Positions 12,460 through 23,037 of a DNA stretch of 64,000 nt are shown here, piece by piece. The stretch is from Tetrastigma voinierianum (lineage: Eukaryota; Streptophyta; Magnoliopsida; Vitales; Vitaceae). The number at the start of each line of letters is the position of its first letter. Position 1 is the first letter of the stretch. The notes beneath the pieces were generated by a model. It did no database searches and was not told the DNA's origin. It worked only from the letters and a program-made list of their open reading frames with translations. The stretch lies in contig JAEQBH010002859.1 in NCBI GenBank assembly GCA_016808115.1, positions 1-64,000 on the forward strand, given 5' to 3'. Both the position numbers and the translations under genes were made by a program.

Positions 12460-12669
12460 TGTTGAAATTAGGAAATCCCAATTGGGAGCAAGAGAAAATT
12501 GAAAGTCTTATTTCAAGGAATTTATTATGAAAATTACATAGCAAAGATCTTTATATAAACTTACTAGAAGAATCCTTATAAGAAACAAACTCTAAAATGC
12601 TAAGAATAAGAAACCTCCCAAAATAGAAAATGAATCCTACAAATAATAGAAATATAATATAATTTAAAA
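12460..12669 (-). repeat. 5' LTR of the copia-type element
   Basis: Begins on the plus strand TGTTGAAATTAGGAAATCCC. The outer end reads TTTAAAA where the partner has TTTAACA, so the terminal CA has mutated. The target duplication ATTAC follows at 12670-12674. Confidence 0.8.
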
Positions 12670-12674
12670 ATTAC

Positions 12675-13538
12675 CACAAATTACCACCGCGGTCTAAAAA
12701 GGACTTACTTTTCATGTTTTAAATAATGTAGGAGGTTAGTTTGAACATTTTAAAGTAGAGTGTAAATGTCAAAAAATATGAAAGCACAAGGAATTGAGAA
12801 TGCATTATTTCTTATTAATTTGGTGTAAAACGAGCAACTCTATATAATATTGGTGAATTAATGGATTTCTTTTTAATTCATATTGTGTTAAATGTCTGCT
12901 TAAGCTATAATTTCCCCATAATTTTTTTCATATCGAGTTTCCATGTAGATACGTGTATTTTTCTTTTTGTCTTTTTTTTTTCTTCTTACCTATTCCCATG
13001 TTCTTTTAATAGTCAGGATATCTCAACTTCAGGGATATGTAAGTGAAAAGGCAGTCACGCAAGCAATAGTAGCTAGTTGAAATAGAGAACATGAAAAAAT
13101 ATTCTTTAAATTTCTTCGTAAGATTAAATGTTGGTGTGACAAAGATAGGAGTGCAAATTTCTTAAAAACACAAACACTTCCATCCTCAATAAAGTGTTCT
13201 CAAATATTGTAAGGGCTTCTTATAACCTCTCTAAAAAGGCCTAGTGTCTCGTGTTCTTTAGCTTACGAAGGTGATTACTGAAACTCTTATACTTTTAGTG
13301 CTTCAAAATACCATTTTGCAATACCAGCATTAATTTAGTTAGTAATTAATCTACACATACACAGTCGATTTATGCATTCTCATTAAAAACATTAGAGCTT
13401 TACATGAGATTCACAGTCTCCTATAGGCAAATGTGGAGCAAGGAATTTAGTTGGGGGGTAACATTGACAAACTTAAAACCGTAGCTTATGAGTATAGGAT
13501 CTTATAGATTTAGAGTACATAATTAAGGGTGAAGGTTC
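12675..13538. other. Intergenic DNA, no gene seen
   Basis: Apart from a palindrome-arm-like fragment at about 12700-12790, I see no open frame with a family motif and no repeat ends. Confidence 0.5.
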
Positions 13539-14219
13539 TGTGAGTACCATGATCTTTAAGATCCGCTACTCAATGGGCCCGGACCTCGTAGGCCCGTGGC
13601 CCGTTTGGCCTATATTAAGAAACGGCTCGATTCCACTCGCCCCACCAAAACCAGGCGGACACTTCCCAGACAGGAGAATCTAAAGAGGCCGCTTGGGAAA
13701 ACAAGGTAAAACTTTTTCAATGCTTACTTGAGGCGGTTCGTCTAGGATTTCAAGTTCACTAGCCGGTCATTCTACTTCATATGATAATTCTACCCCATAT
13801 GGAAAGTTTGTTACTAATAAGCAGCTAGAAGTGGAAAATCCACGAAAATAATATTATCAGCGAAATTTTCCAACTTACAAATCCTTTACTCCTCAAAGAG
13901 ATAATCCTGGATAAGGGAAGGATAATTCCTGACAAGGAAGAATTAGTCTTTAATAAGAAAAAACATATTTATCCTTAAAAATAGGATATTCCTTCCTGAG
14001 ATAGGAGGGAGATTCAACAAACCATTGTCTATAAATCAGGAAGATCCCCCACGAGGGGAAGGTAAGCAATTCCAACCACGTCTATTCTCTTCTCCCTCTC
14101 TATATTTTTGCTAACTTAATCATCAGAGAGGCGGCTGGCCTACCGTCATCGGACTTTCCTTTTTTCCAGGTTTACATCACGCCGTTGATGCCTAGGAAGT
14201 CATATAATCAGGGTTCACA
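13539..14219 (+). mobile_element. Left LTR of a plus-strand Tat-like gypsy element (681 bp)
   Basis: Opens TGTGAGTACCATGATCTTTA and closes AGGGTTCACA, giving TGTGA/TCACA ends. It is matched along its length by 36515-37159, which shares the openings, the AGGCGGACACTTCC block and the tail AAGTCATATAATC. A TATA box (14030-14036, CTATAAATC) lies in the expected promoter position about 190 bases before the end. Tat-type gag remnants follow in the same orientation. Confidence 0.85.
14030..14036 (+). promoter_or_regulatory. TATA box in the left LTR
   Basis: TATAAAT in the context GTCTATAAATCAGG. The same context is kept in the right LTR at 36970-36976, so it is the presumed retrotransposon promoter. 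Confidence 0.6.
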
Positions 14220-15605
14220 TTCTTATTTGTTGATGCTCGAGAATTTGTGATCAAGGCCGCACAACTTGACCTCGGGGATCGTGTTGAGTCCCAACAATTA
14301 GCGCGAATGTGGGAGCGAATAAAGTCTCTCAATGGGCGTAGGGCTTGGCTTCAGCATTCTCTAGCGGCCCAGTTTGCCTGGGGGTCTTTCAGCTCCCCCT
14401 CCGCATCCCGATCTACTCGAGCGACCCTGATGTCAAAACAATTTGATGCATCGAACACCTGAAGATCAATTCCTCCATTGGCGTCAAGAGATGGAGAGGA
14501 AATAGGAGGAGAAGGCGAGACAAATAAAGGAGTTACAAGCTCGCACTGAACGTTTGCTATGCGAGAATGATTAGTTGCGAGCCCAAGTAGAGAAAAGTTG
14601 CGACCTTGGAAAGGATGTACGAGATGGGGATCGTGTTGAACATCCAATAGCCCGCAATAAAGGAAAAGATCCCATTATTTTCGGCAACGATGACGCCTCA
14701 ACAGATGATGAATTGTCCTGCAGGGGTCCCGTCCTGAGTCCCCGTCGGGAAGGAATGCTCGGGGCACAAGGGCCAAATCGCGGAAGCACTCGCGCTTCCA
14801 CGCCTCAATGATGCTGAGTGGTGGGCGCTTCCCACTAGGCTAGGCAGCAGGTTGAAATGAGGCATAACCAACCACTTCAAGCTCCTCGAAATGCGTCAAT
14901 GTTACCCGACGGCACAATATCGCCAATGCCGCCTATGCATCCGGCCTTTGGTGTAGGACTGACATTCTTTACGTAGCCTGCAGCCTTGATTCGGGGGCCC
15001 GACGACATGCTCTCTTCGCCCCTAGGGCAACACATTCTTAATTACTAGTCGCCTCGTGGGTTTGTCATGCCAGCTTTTACCATGTTCAATGGCTCTAATG
15101 ACCCTTATGACCACATGCTCCACTACAATCAAGCAATGACAACGAGCATGGGCAATGACCATCCCATTGTGCAAGTATTCCAGATTACTCTCACGAGGGC
15201 TTGCGCTGCTTTGGTTCCATAAGCTCCGCGTAGTTCGATAAACTCGTTCAATGAGCTTTGATTTGCATTCATCTCGATATCTTTGTTGGTCTGACGGAAA
15301 AGGAACATTAGCTCTTTGCAGACTATTCTAAAGAAGGAAGATGAATCCATACGAGACTTTAGAAGGAGGTTCGGGCAAGCCGTCCAATTGAGGCTTATAA
15401 CGTGGGCAATCCTTGAACATCAAGGCTTCTGGCCATCACTCCTTTCTTCAGCTCACTATCTTTAGACCTGATGATAATGGAAGAATTATCTGGAGCGGTG
15501 ATAAGTACTCCTTATTTGAAGATAATATCCACGCTGACAGCCTAAGCTTGTCATGATCACAAGCAAGCCGGTTGAGAGCAACAAGCCGGAGGGAAAGAAG
15601 TAGTC
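14220..15605 (+). pseudogene. Decayed gag of the Tat-like element
   Basis: The first part (14220-15050) is a degenerate leader / Gag N-terminus. From about 15061 the plus strand translates as Gag: FTMFNGSNDPYDHMLHYNQA near 15077-15136, then SSINSFNEL near 15230, then RKRNISSLQTILKKEDESIR and DFRRRFGQAVQ near 15295-15390, and SGDKYSLFEDNIHADS near 15500-15545. These are characteristic of plant retrotrans_gag domains. Stops after VP and inside FNEL, plus frame changes after 15400, show it is dead. The sequence breaks off near 15605, where unrelated LTR-type DNA begins; the matching pol remnants resume near 31.4 kb. Confidence 0.8.
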
Positions 15606-15977
15606 TATGCCCCAAAGCCTTTGCTTCAGTTTTATAACATGTTTAGGGTATAAAATAAGTTAAATTGTATTTTTTCAGAATTTATATTGTTTAAAAAAAA
15701 TGATAAAACCCGAAAATTATAAAAGAATTAAGGTTAAATTGGTAAAATGTCAAAATGAGGACCCAATGGTCATAAATGAGAAGTGTATGTGCCAAAATGG
15801 AAGAAGGGTAATAAGTTGAATAGCAAATGAAAGAGAAAAGAAGGATTAAAATGCAAAAATGAGAAATGAGGATATAATGTGCTAACCAAACAAAGCCTAG
15901 TGAAGGTTTTGAGTTAAGACCAAAAATTGGTCTTTGAATAACATTTCTCATTTGGGCATATCTTCACATTGAGAATG
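15606..15977 (+). repeat. Fragment of a nested gypsy LTR (5' part)
   Basis: From TTTTATAACATGTTTAGGGT at about 15632 it follows the same order of blocks as 15990-16368 (the AGGGTATAA opening, AAAACC, AAGG.TAAATTGGTAAA, AGAAG.GTATG). It is therefore a truncated direct copy lying immediately upstream of the next LTR start. Confidence 0.55.
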
Positions 15978-17579
15978 TAACACTCCAAATTATACCATGA
16001 CGGTTTTATAACATGGTTAGGGTATAATAAAAGTAAATGTATATTTTTCTGGAATAAAAAAATGCTAAAAATGAAAAAGGATAAAACCGGAATTAATACA
16101 AAAGTCAAGGGTAAATTGGTAAATTTCCAATTAAGAGACTAATGACATAAGAAGAAAAGATTGTATGCGAAGTAGGGTTTGATAAGTTAAATTGAGAACA
16201 AAATGGAAATGAATGACCAAAATGCAAAAAGGGGAAAAATTAGGCAAAATTGGATAAAGCGAACATGACTTTAGAGGAATTCATTTTTTCTTTTTGTTAA
16301 GAGGCAAATGATTGAGAGAAAGAAGAGAGATCTTGCTCCAAGCTCGGCACACGGTGTCAAGCGAGGGTGTCATTTTTTTTTCCTGTTTACTATAAACTTA
16401 TAATCTTTAAGCTTGTTCATTCATATAATGTTAAACATTTAACTTGTAATATATTTTGTAGTAGCGGATTCTGAAATATCTGGCGCAATATATGGAAGTG
16501 TTCAACATTTACAATATTTACATTATACTATGAAAACAAAATACATATACATTAGACGAATGGTCTTTCAGTGGATACCTAGTGATGTGTTGACTTTGAT
16601 TGTTGATGCGGATTGTCTGTCCTCTAGGTTTATATTACGTACTACGTAGGATGAAACACCTATGCTAAACTTATAGCTTAGTGGGAATAATACTCATGGA
16701 CGACCCCTAATAAGGACCTCTCACTATAGATACATGCATATACTTATGACAAATATAACATTTACATATACTTATCCATTTCTCATATCTATTTTTTCAT
16801 AACATGTTTCATTTCTTTTCATATTTCATATACTTTTCGTGTCATCTTACACTTTACTTATTGTTCTTGTAACCGTATACCATCCACATAGCAGTGTTGT
16901 GCTTCTCATATCATGTCATATATCATGAACATCTCATTTGCGTATACTTGTCATTTGCTTTTATGTTTCATGTCTGCATAAACCTTAGAAGTGGATACGA
17001 GAAAAAATTATATGTACTCGAAGGTCTTATCCTTTATGCGAGGCAGTGATCTCTATCGGCATGACCCCTGACGAAGGTACGCTATAATGATCCAAATAGG
17101 ATCTATGTCATCGACCCAAGCCGGGACCTCTCGATGTTTGTAAAAATGTATGCTACGGTAGCATGTATCCTATAGGCATGCCTATCTATCCAACTACCCG
17201 GTCATAAGCAGACAATCAGTTTTATTATGTTTTCTTAACAATCTTTCAGGTATTAGAAAAAGATATCTCATAATATCATGTATACTTATGAGATATTCAT
17301 TATCAAATAATCTCTTATAAGCATTTAACTGTAATTTTTTTTGTCATATAACAAAATTATACGTGTATTCTCTTTAACTTTCATAACACATGTTATCATG
17401 ATCATATTATTGATGCCTTATTTCATATAACAATACAATTATACCAACCTTTATACAATTTAGTTTCCATAATAATTTTGCCTAAAAAGTTCTAGCGCTC
17501 CAAGTCATTTCGCTACAATTGTTGACCCTGTAAACGGGACTGTTAGAGAAAGTGGTCTTCTAACTCAATATACCTCTAT

Positions 17580-18280
17580 GTCTTAAGTTTCTTATGGTTC
17601 AAACATCATGTCATTTGGACTTTTAATTTGGGAGATATGGTCTAAACATTCCGAACTGCTCCTGAACAATTTCCAGGAACATAATCGGAATTGTGTCTTA
17701 TGTTTGAAAATTTTCTAGGAATATTAAAGACATAATTTGACCATACTTTCTTCATGAATTATTCTCCCAGATGTCTAGTTTGTACAGAAATTTAAATCAC
17801 CTCATTTGGATAAGTATAACTCAAGTTATGATTTAAACAATCGGAATTACTCCAGTTCAAGGGACTGTTTTGAGATAGATTTCAGGGACCGAATTGTTCC
17901 CTTAATTTGACAAATTTTCTAGGTCCAATGGAATTCATATTTGGATATACTTATTTTAGGGATATTTGTTCTCCTAGAAGTCTAGTTTACTTAGAAATTT
18001 GAATCACTCAATTTGGATGAGTGAAACTCAACTTATGACCTAAATACCAAAACTGCTCTTAAATCCAAAAATGTATCAGAATTGAATCAGAATTGACCCG
18101 AAACAGAGCTTCACTTTGACGAATTTCTGGGTACCCTGGGGTCCAAATTTTCATACACCTATTTCAGGGAGATTTGTTTTTCTAGATGTTTAGTTTACCC
18201 AGAAATTTGATTCACTCAATTTGGATGAGTGATGATCAAGTTATGGCCAAAATAAAAACATGAGTTTAAAACTGTCTCCC
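17580..18280 (+). repeat. Tandem sub-repeats of about 190 bp within the LTR unit
   Basis: Three to four imperfect units share TCTAGTTT.C.AGAAATTT, then CA(C/A)TCAATTTGGATGAGTG, then AACTCAA.TTATG, with starts near 17770, 17970 and 18185. The same unit recurs inverted at about 23740-24420 and, more diverged, at about 25860-26290. Confidence 0.65.
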
Positions 18281-18429
18281 TAAACCAACATTTTCTCTAT
18301 ACAAATTTTTCCTCCATTGAGGACCACAACAAACAAACAACCATTCAAACAGGATTCTATACAAAAAGAGGTATTCCAAACCTCTAAACAAGTATCCATA
18401 CAAAAATCCATACAAAAGTTACAAACATT

Positions 18430-18530
18430 CCATACCTTTGCTTTTCTTTTCTCCTTCCTTCTTCCTTCTTCTCTTTTCTTCTTCTTCTTCTTCTCTTCTT
18501 CTTCTTCTCCTTCTCTTCTCTTCTCCCTTA
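18430..18530. repeat. TTC/CTT-rich polypyrimidine tract
   Basis: About 100 bases of almost pure pyrimidine on the plus strand. An inverted counterpart lies at about 23398-23500. A 106-codon charged open frame on the minus strand is a by-product of this tract. Confidence 0.85.
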
Positions 18531-18561
18531 TCCGTTTTTGCCCTATCCCCAAAGACCAAAA

Positions 18562-20140
18562 GTGTAACGCCCCGAAATATACCCTAGTCGTTTTCGACAC
18601 GTTTAGGGTATTTTGTAGGCATAAATTGAATTTTTCGTAATTTAAATGTGAAACATGGAAATTGAGAAAACCCGGAAATTATACAAGACATAAGGACAAA
18701 TTGTACTTGTCAAAAGGAGCACAAAAGTCATAAGTTGATAAGATGAGAGGCCAGTGGAAATAACATAAAGTATAGTGCAATAAATAGAAAGTTGGAGGAC
18801 CTATGTGCAATAACTATAAAGATTAAGTATAAAAGAGCTTGAGACAACAAATATCTATATTTCGGGTCTCCAAAGAGAGAAACCGTGAAGGCCAAAGGGA
18901 AGAAGAGAGAATATGAGTAGTTGTTAAGGAGAAGCCAAGAAAGGTATGGAAATTCTAAAGTTTTGTATGATCACATTTTGCATGGATATGACATGGAAAG
19001 CAATAATCTTATAGTTTGTATGGAATTCTAGGAAATTTTATGAGTTCCAACCTAGGGTTTAAGCAGAAAACTGATCCTAACTCATGTTGAAATTGAATGA
19101 AATCTACTACGGGTTACGACCCATATTAGATTTTGTTTAGAGAAATTCATGGAAGATTTTAAAGGAAAGATGTAATGAAAGATGAATTGAGTAAAATTGA
19201 GATTTCAAGATGAATTATGGTTTTGGAAGTGTATATAAAGTATTGAGTTGATTTGGGTAGCAATATATGGAAAAGTAGAGAAAAACCCACTTTCTAGGCA
19301 AATTTTGAGAACCTCAGATGTAGTGTCTGTTTTTTATATATTGATCAGCGCTCTATTTCATTTTATAACTTGCTCATTTTCTGATCCCATCAGAGCGGAT
19401 TCAAGCCTCCGATTAAAATATACTTCAAGGAGAACCAAACAGATCCTGAACAGATACCTTCAAATTCCGATTCTATGTGGCCCAAAATTCACTCAAAGGG
19501 GCCATGTTCAACACCCCTGCTCCGGGGCCATCTGTTAGAGTAGTCTCAAGAGCCGATCGTGAATTTGAGTTCCGGTGCTCCGATTTGGGTGATTCCAGTT
19601 GGAGGAGAACCCTTAGCACCTTAGATTTAAAAGAGTACAAATTGACAGTGTCAAATATGAATTTAAGACCCCGGAAAAATGAGTATTACAAACTGTCCCT
19701 AGTGTAATCGGTAAATTGACTAGTTTGGTATGAAAAACACCTCTTGGTTTTGACATGATCTAATTGAATGATTCCACTTATAAGTAAAATAGGTTCATGG
19801 AGGACAAGAATACTTGAATGATGTGTGAACATTGGCAATCCCATAAAGGTCTTGAAATACATGTGAATAGCATTAGAAACATGAACATGAACATAAAAGC
19901 AATATGTCAGAACACAATGTGATAAAGATAGGTTATGAGTTCTCAAAGATATATGATAGTATGACTACTCTAGGACCTAAGAGTGAATTTGTGGACTTTT
20001 ATATGAAATTCCTCCTGAATAGTTTGATAGGAGTGTAATTACTTGTTAGGAGTATGGAATCTTCCCTTTCGAGGATGATTGTAGAATGGTATGGATATGA
20101 AGTTTGGTTTATTCCTACTTTTGGGGGTGTGATTTGGGAT
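18562..20140 (+). repeat. Start of another gypsy-type LTR
   Basis: Opens TGTAACGCCCCGAAATATAC, followed by CGTTTAGGGTAT, AACCCGGAAATTATAC and a stretch of short A-rich blocks, the same order as the LTR start at 15978 but clearly diverged. Short open frames at 19248-19707 show no family motif. I cannot find its 3' end. Confidence 0.45.
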
Positions 20141-20144
20141 TGAT

Positions 20145-21100
20145 TGTAGGATGGCGAGGCCGTGTGCTAGTATGTTTGATACCATATTGAGCTTATATAA
20201 TAAGCTCCCATTGAAAATGACAAAAGACAACATTAGCTGTCGGCCGCGGCATGCAGTGCTGCAAGTTGCTGATTTTTCACGGCTTGCAACTTGCATAACT
20301 CCTTCTAAGGACCTGCTTTGGGTGTTCTAGGACCCCATCGAAGCCCTTGAGTCTAGAATCCATCAGCTTGATATAATCTTTGAGCTTATAATAAGTCCGA
20401 AAAAGACGCACATAGCTGCTGCTGCTATTGCAGGTGCTGCAAGTTGCTGATTTTCTTCCACGGGCTGCACCAGCAACTCTCTGCGACCCGTTTTGATGTT
20501 CTAGGACTCTATGGAAACCACTTGAGTCTAGAATCCATCCATATATAGCTTGATAATCTTGCTTCTATAATAAGTCCGAAAATGACAAATACAAAGAGCT
20601 GCTGCTATCAAGAAGCAAGTTGCTGATTTTTCACGGCTTGCAACTTGCATAACCCTTCTCTTCTGTTGGGATTCCGTTTTGGGTGTTCTAGGACTCTATG
20701 AAAGCCCTTTGAGTCTAGAATCCATCCATGGCAGCTTGATACAATATTGAGCTTATAATAAAGTCCTGAAAAGACAAAATACAGTAGTTGCTGCATTGCA
20801 GGTGCTGTAAGTTACAATTTTCTTCATGGTTGCAATTTGTATAACTCCTTCAAGTAGACTACAAGTTCTGGACTTTATGGAAAGCCTGAGCTCAGTATCC
20901 ATAAGGTATATATCTTGATACAATATTGATCTTATAATATATCTGAAAATGATGAAAAGAGAAAGTAGTCAGCTGCAGGTGCTGCAAAGGTGTTGCTGAT
21001 TTTCTTCATGGCTTAGAATGCAATCAGATTCGTTAGGGACTTTTGCAGGTATTCTTGATTCTATTGGAAAGCTCATCGAGTCTATGAATCTAATCCATAT
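20145..21100. repeat. Tandem array of about 190-bp units (five copies)
   Basis: Each unit contains TTGAGCTTATAATAAG or a variant, then GCTGC..TGCAGGTGCTGCAA, TTGCTGATTTT, CACGGCTTGCAACTTGCATA, TGTTCTAGGACTCTATG and TGAGTCTAGAATCCATC. Copies begin near 20160, 20365, 20550, 20740 and 20915 and diverge towards the right. No coding frame runs through the array. It probably lies in an LTR of the surrounding minus-oriented element. Confidence 0.8.
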
Positions 21101-23037
21101 GCTATTTAATGGCATTTGGTGCCTCACATCTGTCTGAAAAAATTGAATGTTGTACATCGAGTGTACCAACTTCATTGTTAAAGTTAATTTGGAATACATG
21201 GTAAGAAAGCGGATGTAGAGAACAAGAAATAACAATATATGTAGATTTGATATGTAAAGGAGTATAGATAAGAAAAAGTACCTACAGGTATCAAAGGAAG
21301 AGTCTCTTGTCTCTGTATTCTACGGGAGATAGGACAGTCCGATAGAACAAGAAAAACATACAGTTTAGGAATGTATAAAGTAGGTCATAAGATATGATAG
21401 TCCGACAAAGCATACGAAGATATGTTAACAAAAGATATAAGATATTACAAGTAAGATATGATATGAATATAAGAATATATAGATATGAATATATGATTGT
21501 CACATAAACCTAATAGATGGAACATGATAGAACACATGAATGAGTAAAAAGCATACATGATAGAAATGATAGGAAAGTACATTGAATAAATAAATCATGG
21601 TTAGAAACGCATAAAGGATATGATGTATAAATATATAAAGTGGATATGAATAGGCTAAAGAGATAGAAAAGGAATATATAATGATAGAGTACATAGATAA
21701 TCATGATATATGATAGATTGTTATTATGCATATGAAGACAAAACTAAATGATAGAAAAGATATGAATATACGTATTGTAAGAAAATATGAGAATAAATAA
21801 CACGGTTAAGAAATATGTGAAGGTATTATAGACTAAATAAATAATTAATATGATTCTATCACATACATGATAATAAATGAAGTTATTCATAGATTGAGAT
21901 ATGCACTTTAAAAAATGTAATAAATGGATTGTCTCGCTTAGAACCTGCAGAGGGATAGATTGACATGCCTATTAGAAAATAAGTCCAGAGACACTGATCG
22001 CTGGTCTCTGCTTTGGGTCATTACAACGCTCGCCTATATGGTCACGCTGTCTCGCACAATGATAATGGGGCCACTGGCTCTTACATCAATCACTGTTTGA
22101 CAAAGAGTACTAACGCTTCGCCCTTATAGTTTCTTTATCCACTTTCTAAGGTTATGCGCACATAAACATCAAATGATTTGCATATGACATGTGAAAAGAT
22201 ATATGATCTCAGAAGCATGCAAGACTATGTGATGATAAGTTCTGTAGAATACGATTATACCATCTCGACATGATATATAAAATGTATAAGAATGTAAAAT
22301 GATCTCGAAAAGTTAATATGAATACAAGATATGGAGCACAAAGCACAGCACACGAAAAGTATATGAACAAGTACAGATACGAGTGAAAGAATACGAAAAG
22401 ATAATGCGAAAAACAGGCAAATAAGATACGAACAACACATGAATACAAAGATATGGAGGAACAACATATTGAAAATTAAGAACAACTGTATAGTATGCAA
22501 ACCATGAAAGTAATATATGCATACGAATATGATTACATGTAATAGATATGTAATATGAACCATTGTATAGGAACACTAAACATGTTACTAGACTAAGAAA
22601 TAAAAGATATATACTATATGTCAAACGTCATTACGATAGCGGTATGTTATAAGGAAAACGATAAGATGGTGGCTCGTTAGAATCACTCATAGCTGTACGC
22701 CTCGAGTATAGCCTCTCACTTGCGAGCTATACGTTTTTGAATCAATCCGCGTGAAAAGGTGCAAGACAAGATATGACAGACATCCCACATCAACAAAGCA
22801 GTGCCAACTGCAGATAGGTAAGCCACCGTGACTGCTCAGCAATCTCTCACATTTTGAATAGTGGCACCTGTTTATTGAGAAGTAATGGGACCTTGTAGAG
22901 TAACATGAATACCACACCATGGTGGTGGTATAATGTATATGTAAAAGAATTTTTTTTTATTATTACAAACGTGTGCATATGAATTGAGGTTGCACGTGTC
23001 ACCAGCAAAAAGGTCAAGAGTCCCAAATTCAAGTGTG
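21101..23037 (-). repeat. LTR-type DNA, minus orientation, diverged copy
   Basis: The order of blocks near 22120-22340 (cgcttcgcc, CCACTTTCTAAGGTT, CATATGACATG, GATGATA.GT...ATACGATTA, CACGAAAAGTATATGAA) parallels 24940-25110. It is therefore a second, more diverged copy of the same LTR middle in the same orientation. The several 60-100-codon frames here are low-complexity Tyr/Phe/Leu-rich products of AT-rich sequence. Confidence 0.45.

Larger units (their letters stand above)
11082..12669 (-). mobile_element. Non-autonomous Ty1/copia-type element (1588 bp)
   Basis: Two direct repeats of about 210 bp (11082-11293 and 12460-12669) flank an internal region of 1166 bp without gag or pol. On the minus strand the LTR opens TGTTAAATTATATTATG and closes CTAATTTCAACA. 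The primer site TGGTTTTAGAGCG follows the right LTR and resembles the initiator-methionine tRNA site TGGTATCAGAGC of copia elements. A purine tract GAGTTTGAGGGGGAA precedes the left LTR. Both flanks carry ATTAC (11077-11081 and 12670-12674). The size, paired LTRs and lack of genes fit a large TRIM/SMART-type or deleted copia element that would need enzymes in trans. Confidence 0.85.
15978..18561 (+). mobile_element. LTR-type unit, plus orientation
   Basis: Opens TGTAACACTCCAAATTATAC. The first 390 bp end in GCGAGGGTGTCA at 16368. The remainder (16369-18561) contains four-part sub-repeats and a long TTC-rich tract, and stops where another TGTAAC start appears at 18562. Its two parts are found inverted at 23038-23395 (first part) and about 23400-25545 (second part). 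No gag or pol lies inside, and I could not find a matching target duplication, so the outer limits are provisional. Confidence 0.5.

Noticed and set aside
18280..18600. A Lys/Glu-rich 106-codon minus-strand frame.
   Set aside because: It results from the TTC-rich tract inside an LTR unit.
22209..22624. Overlapping Tyr/Phe/Leu/Ile-rich frames that look like membrane segments.
   Set aside because: Composition follows from AT-rich LTR DNA; three overlapping frames on the same strand look alike, and a diverged copy elsewhere lacks them.
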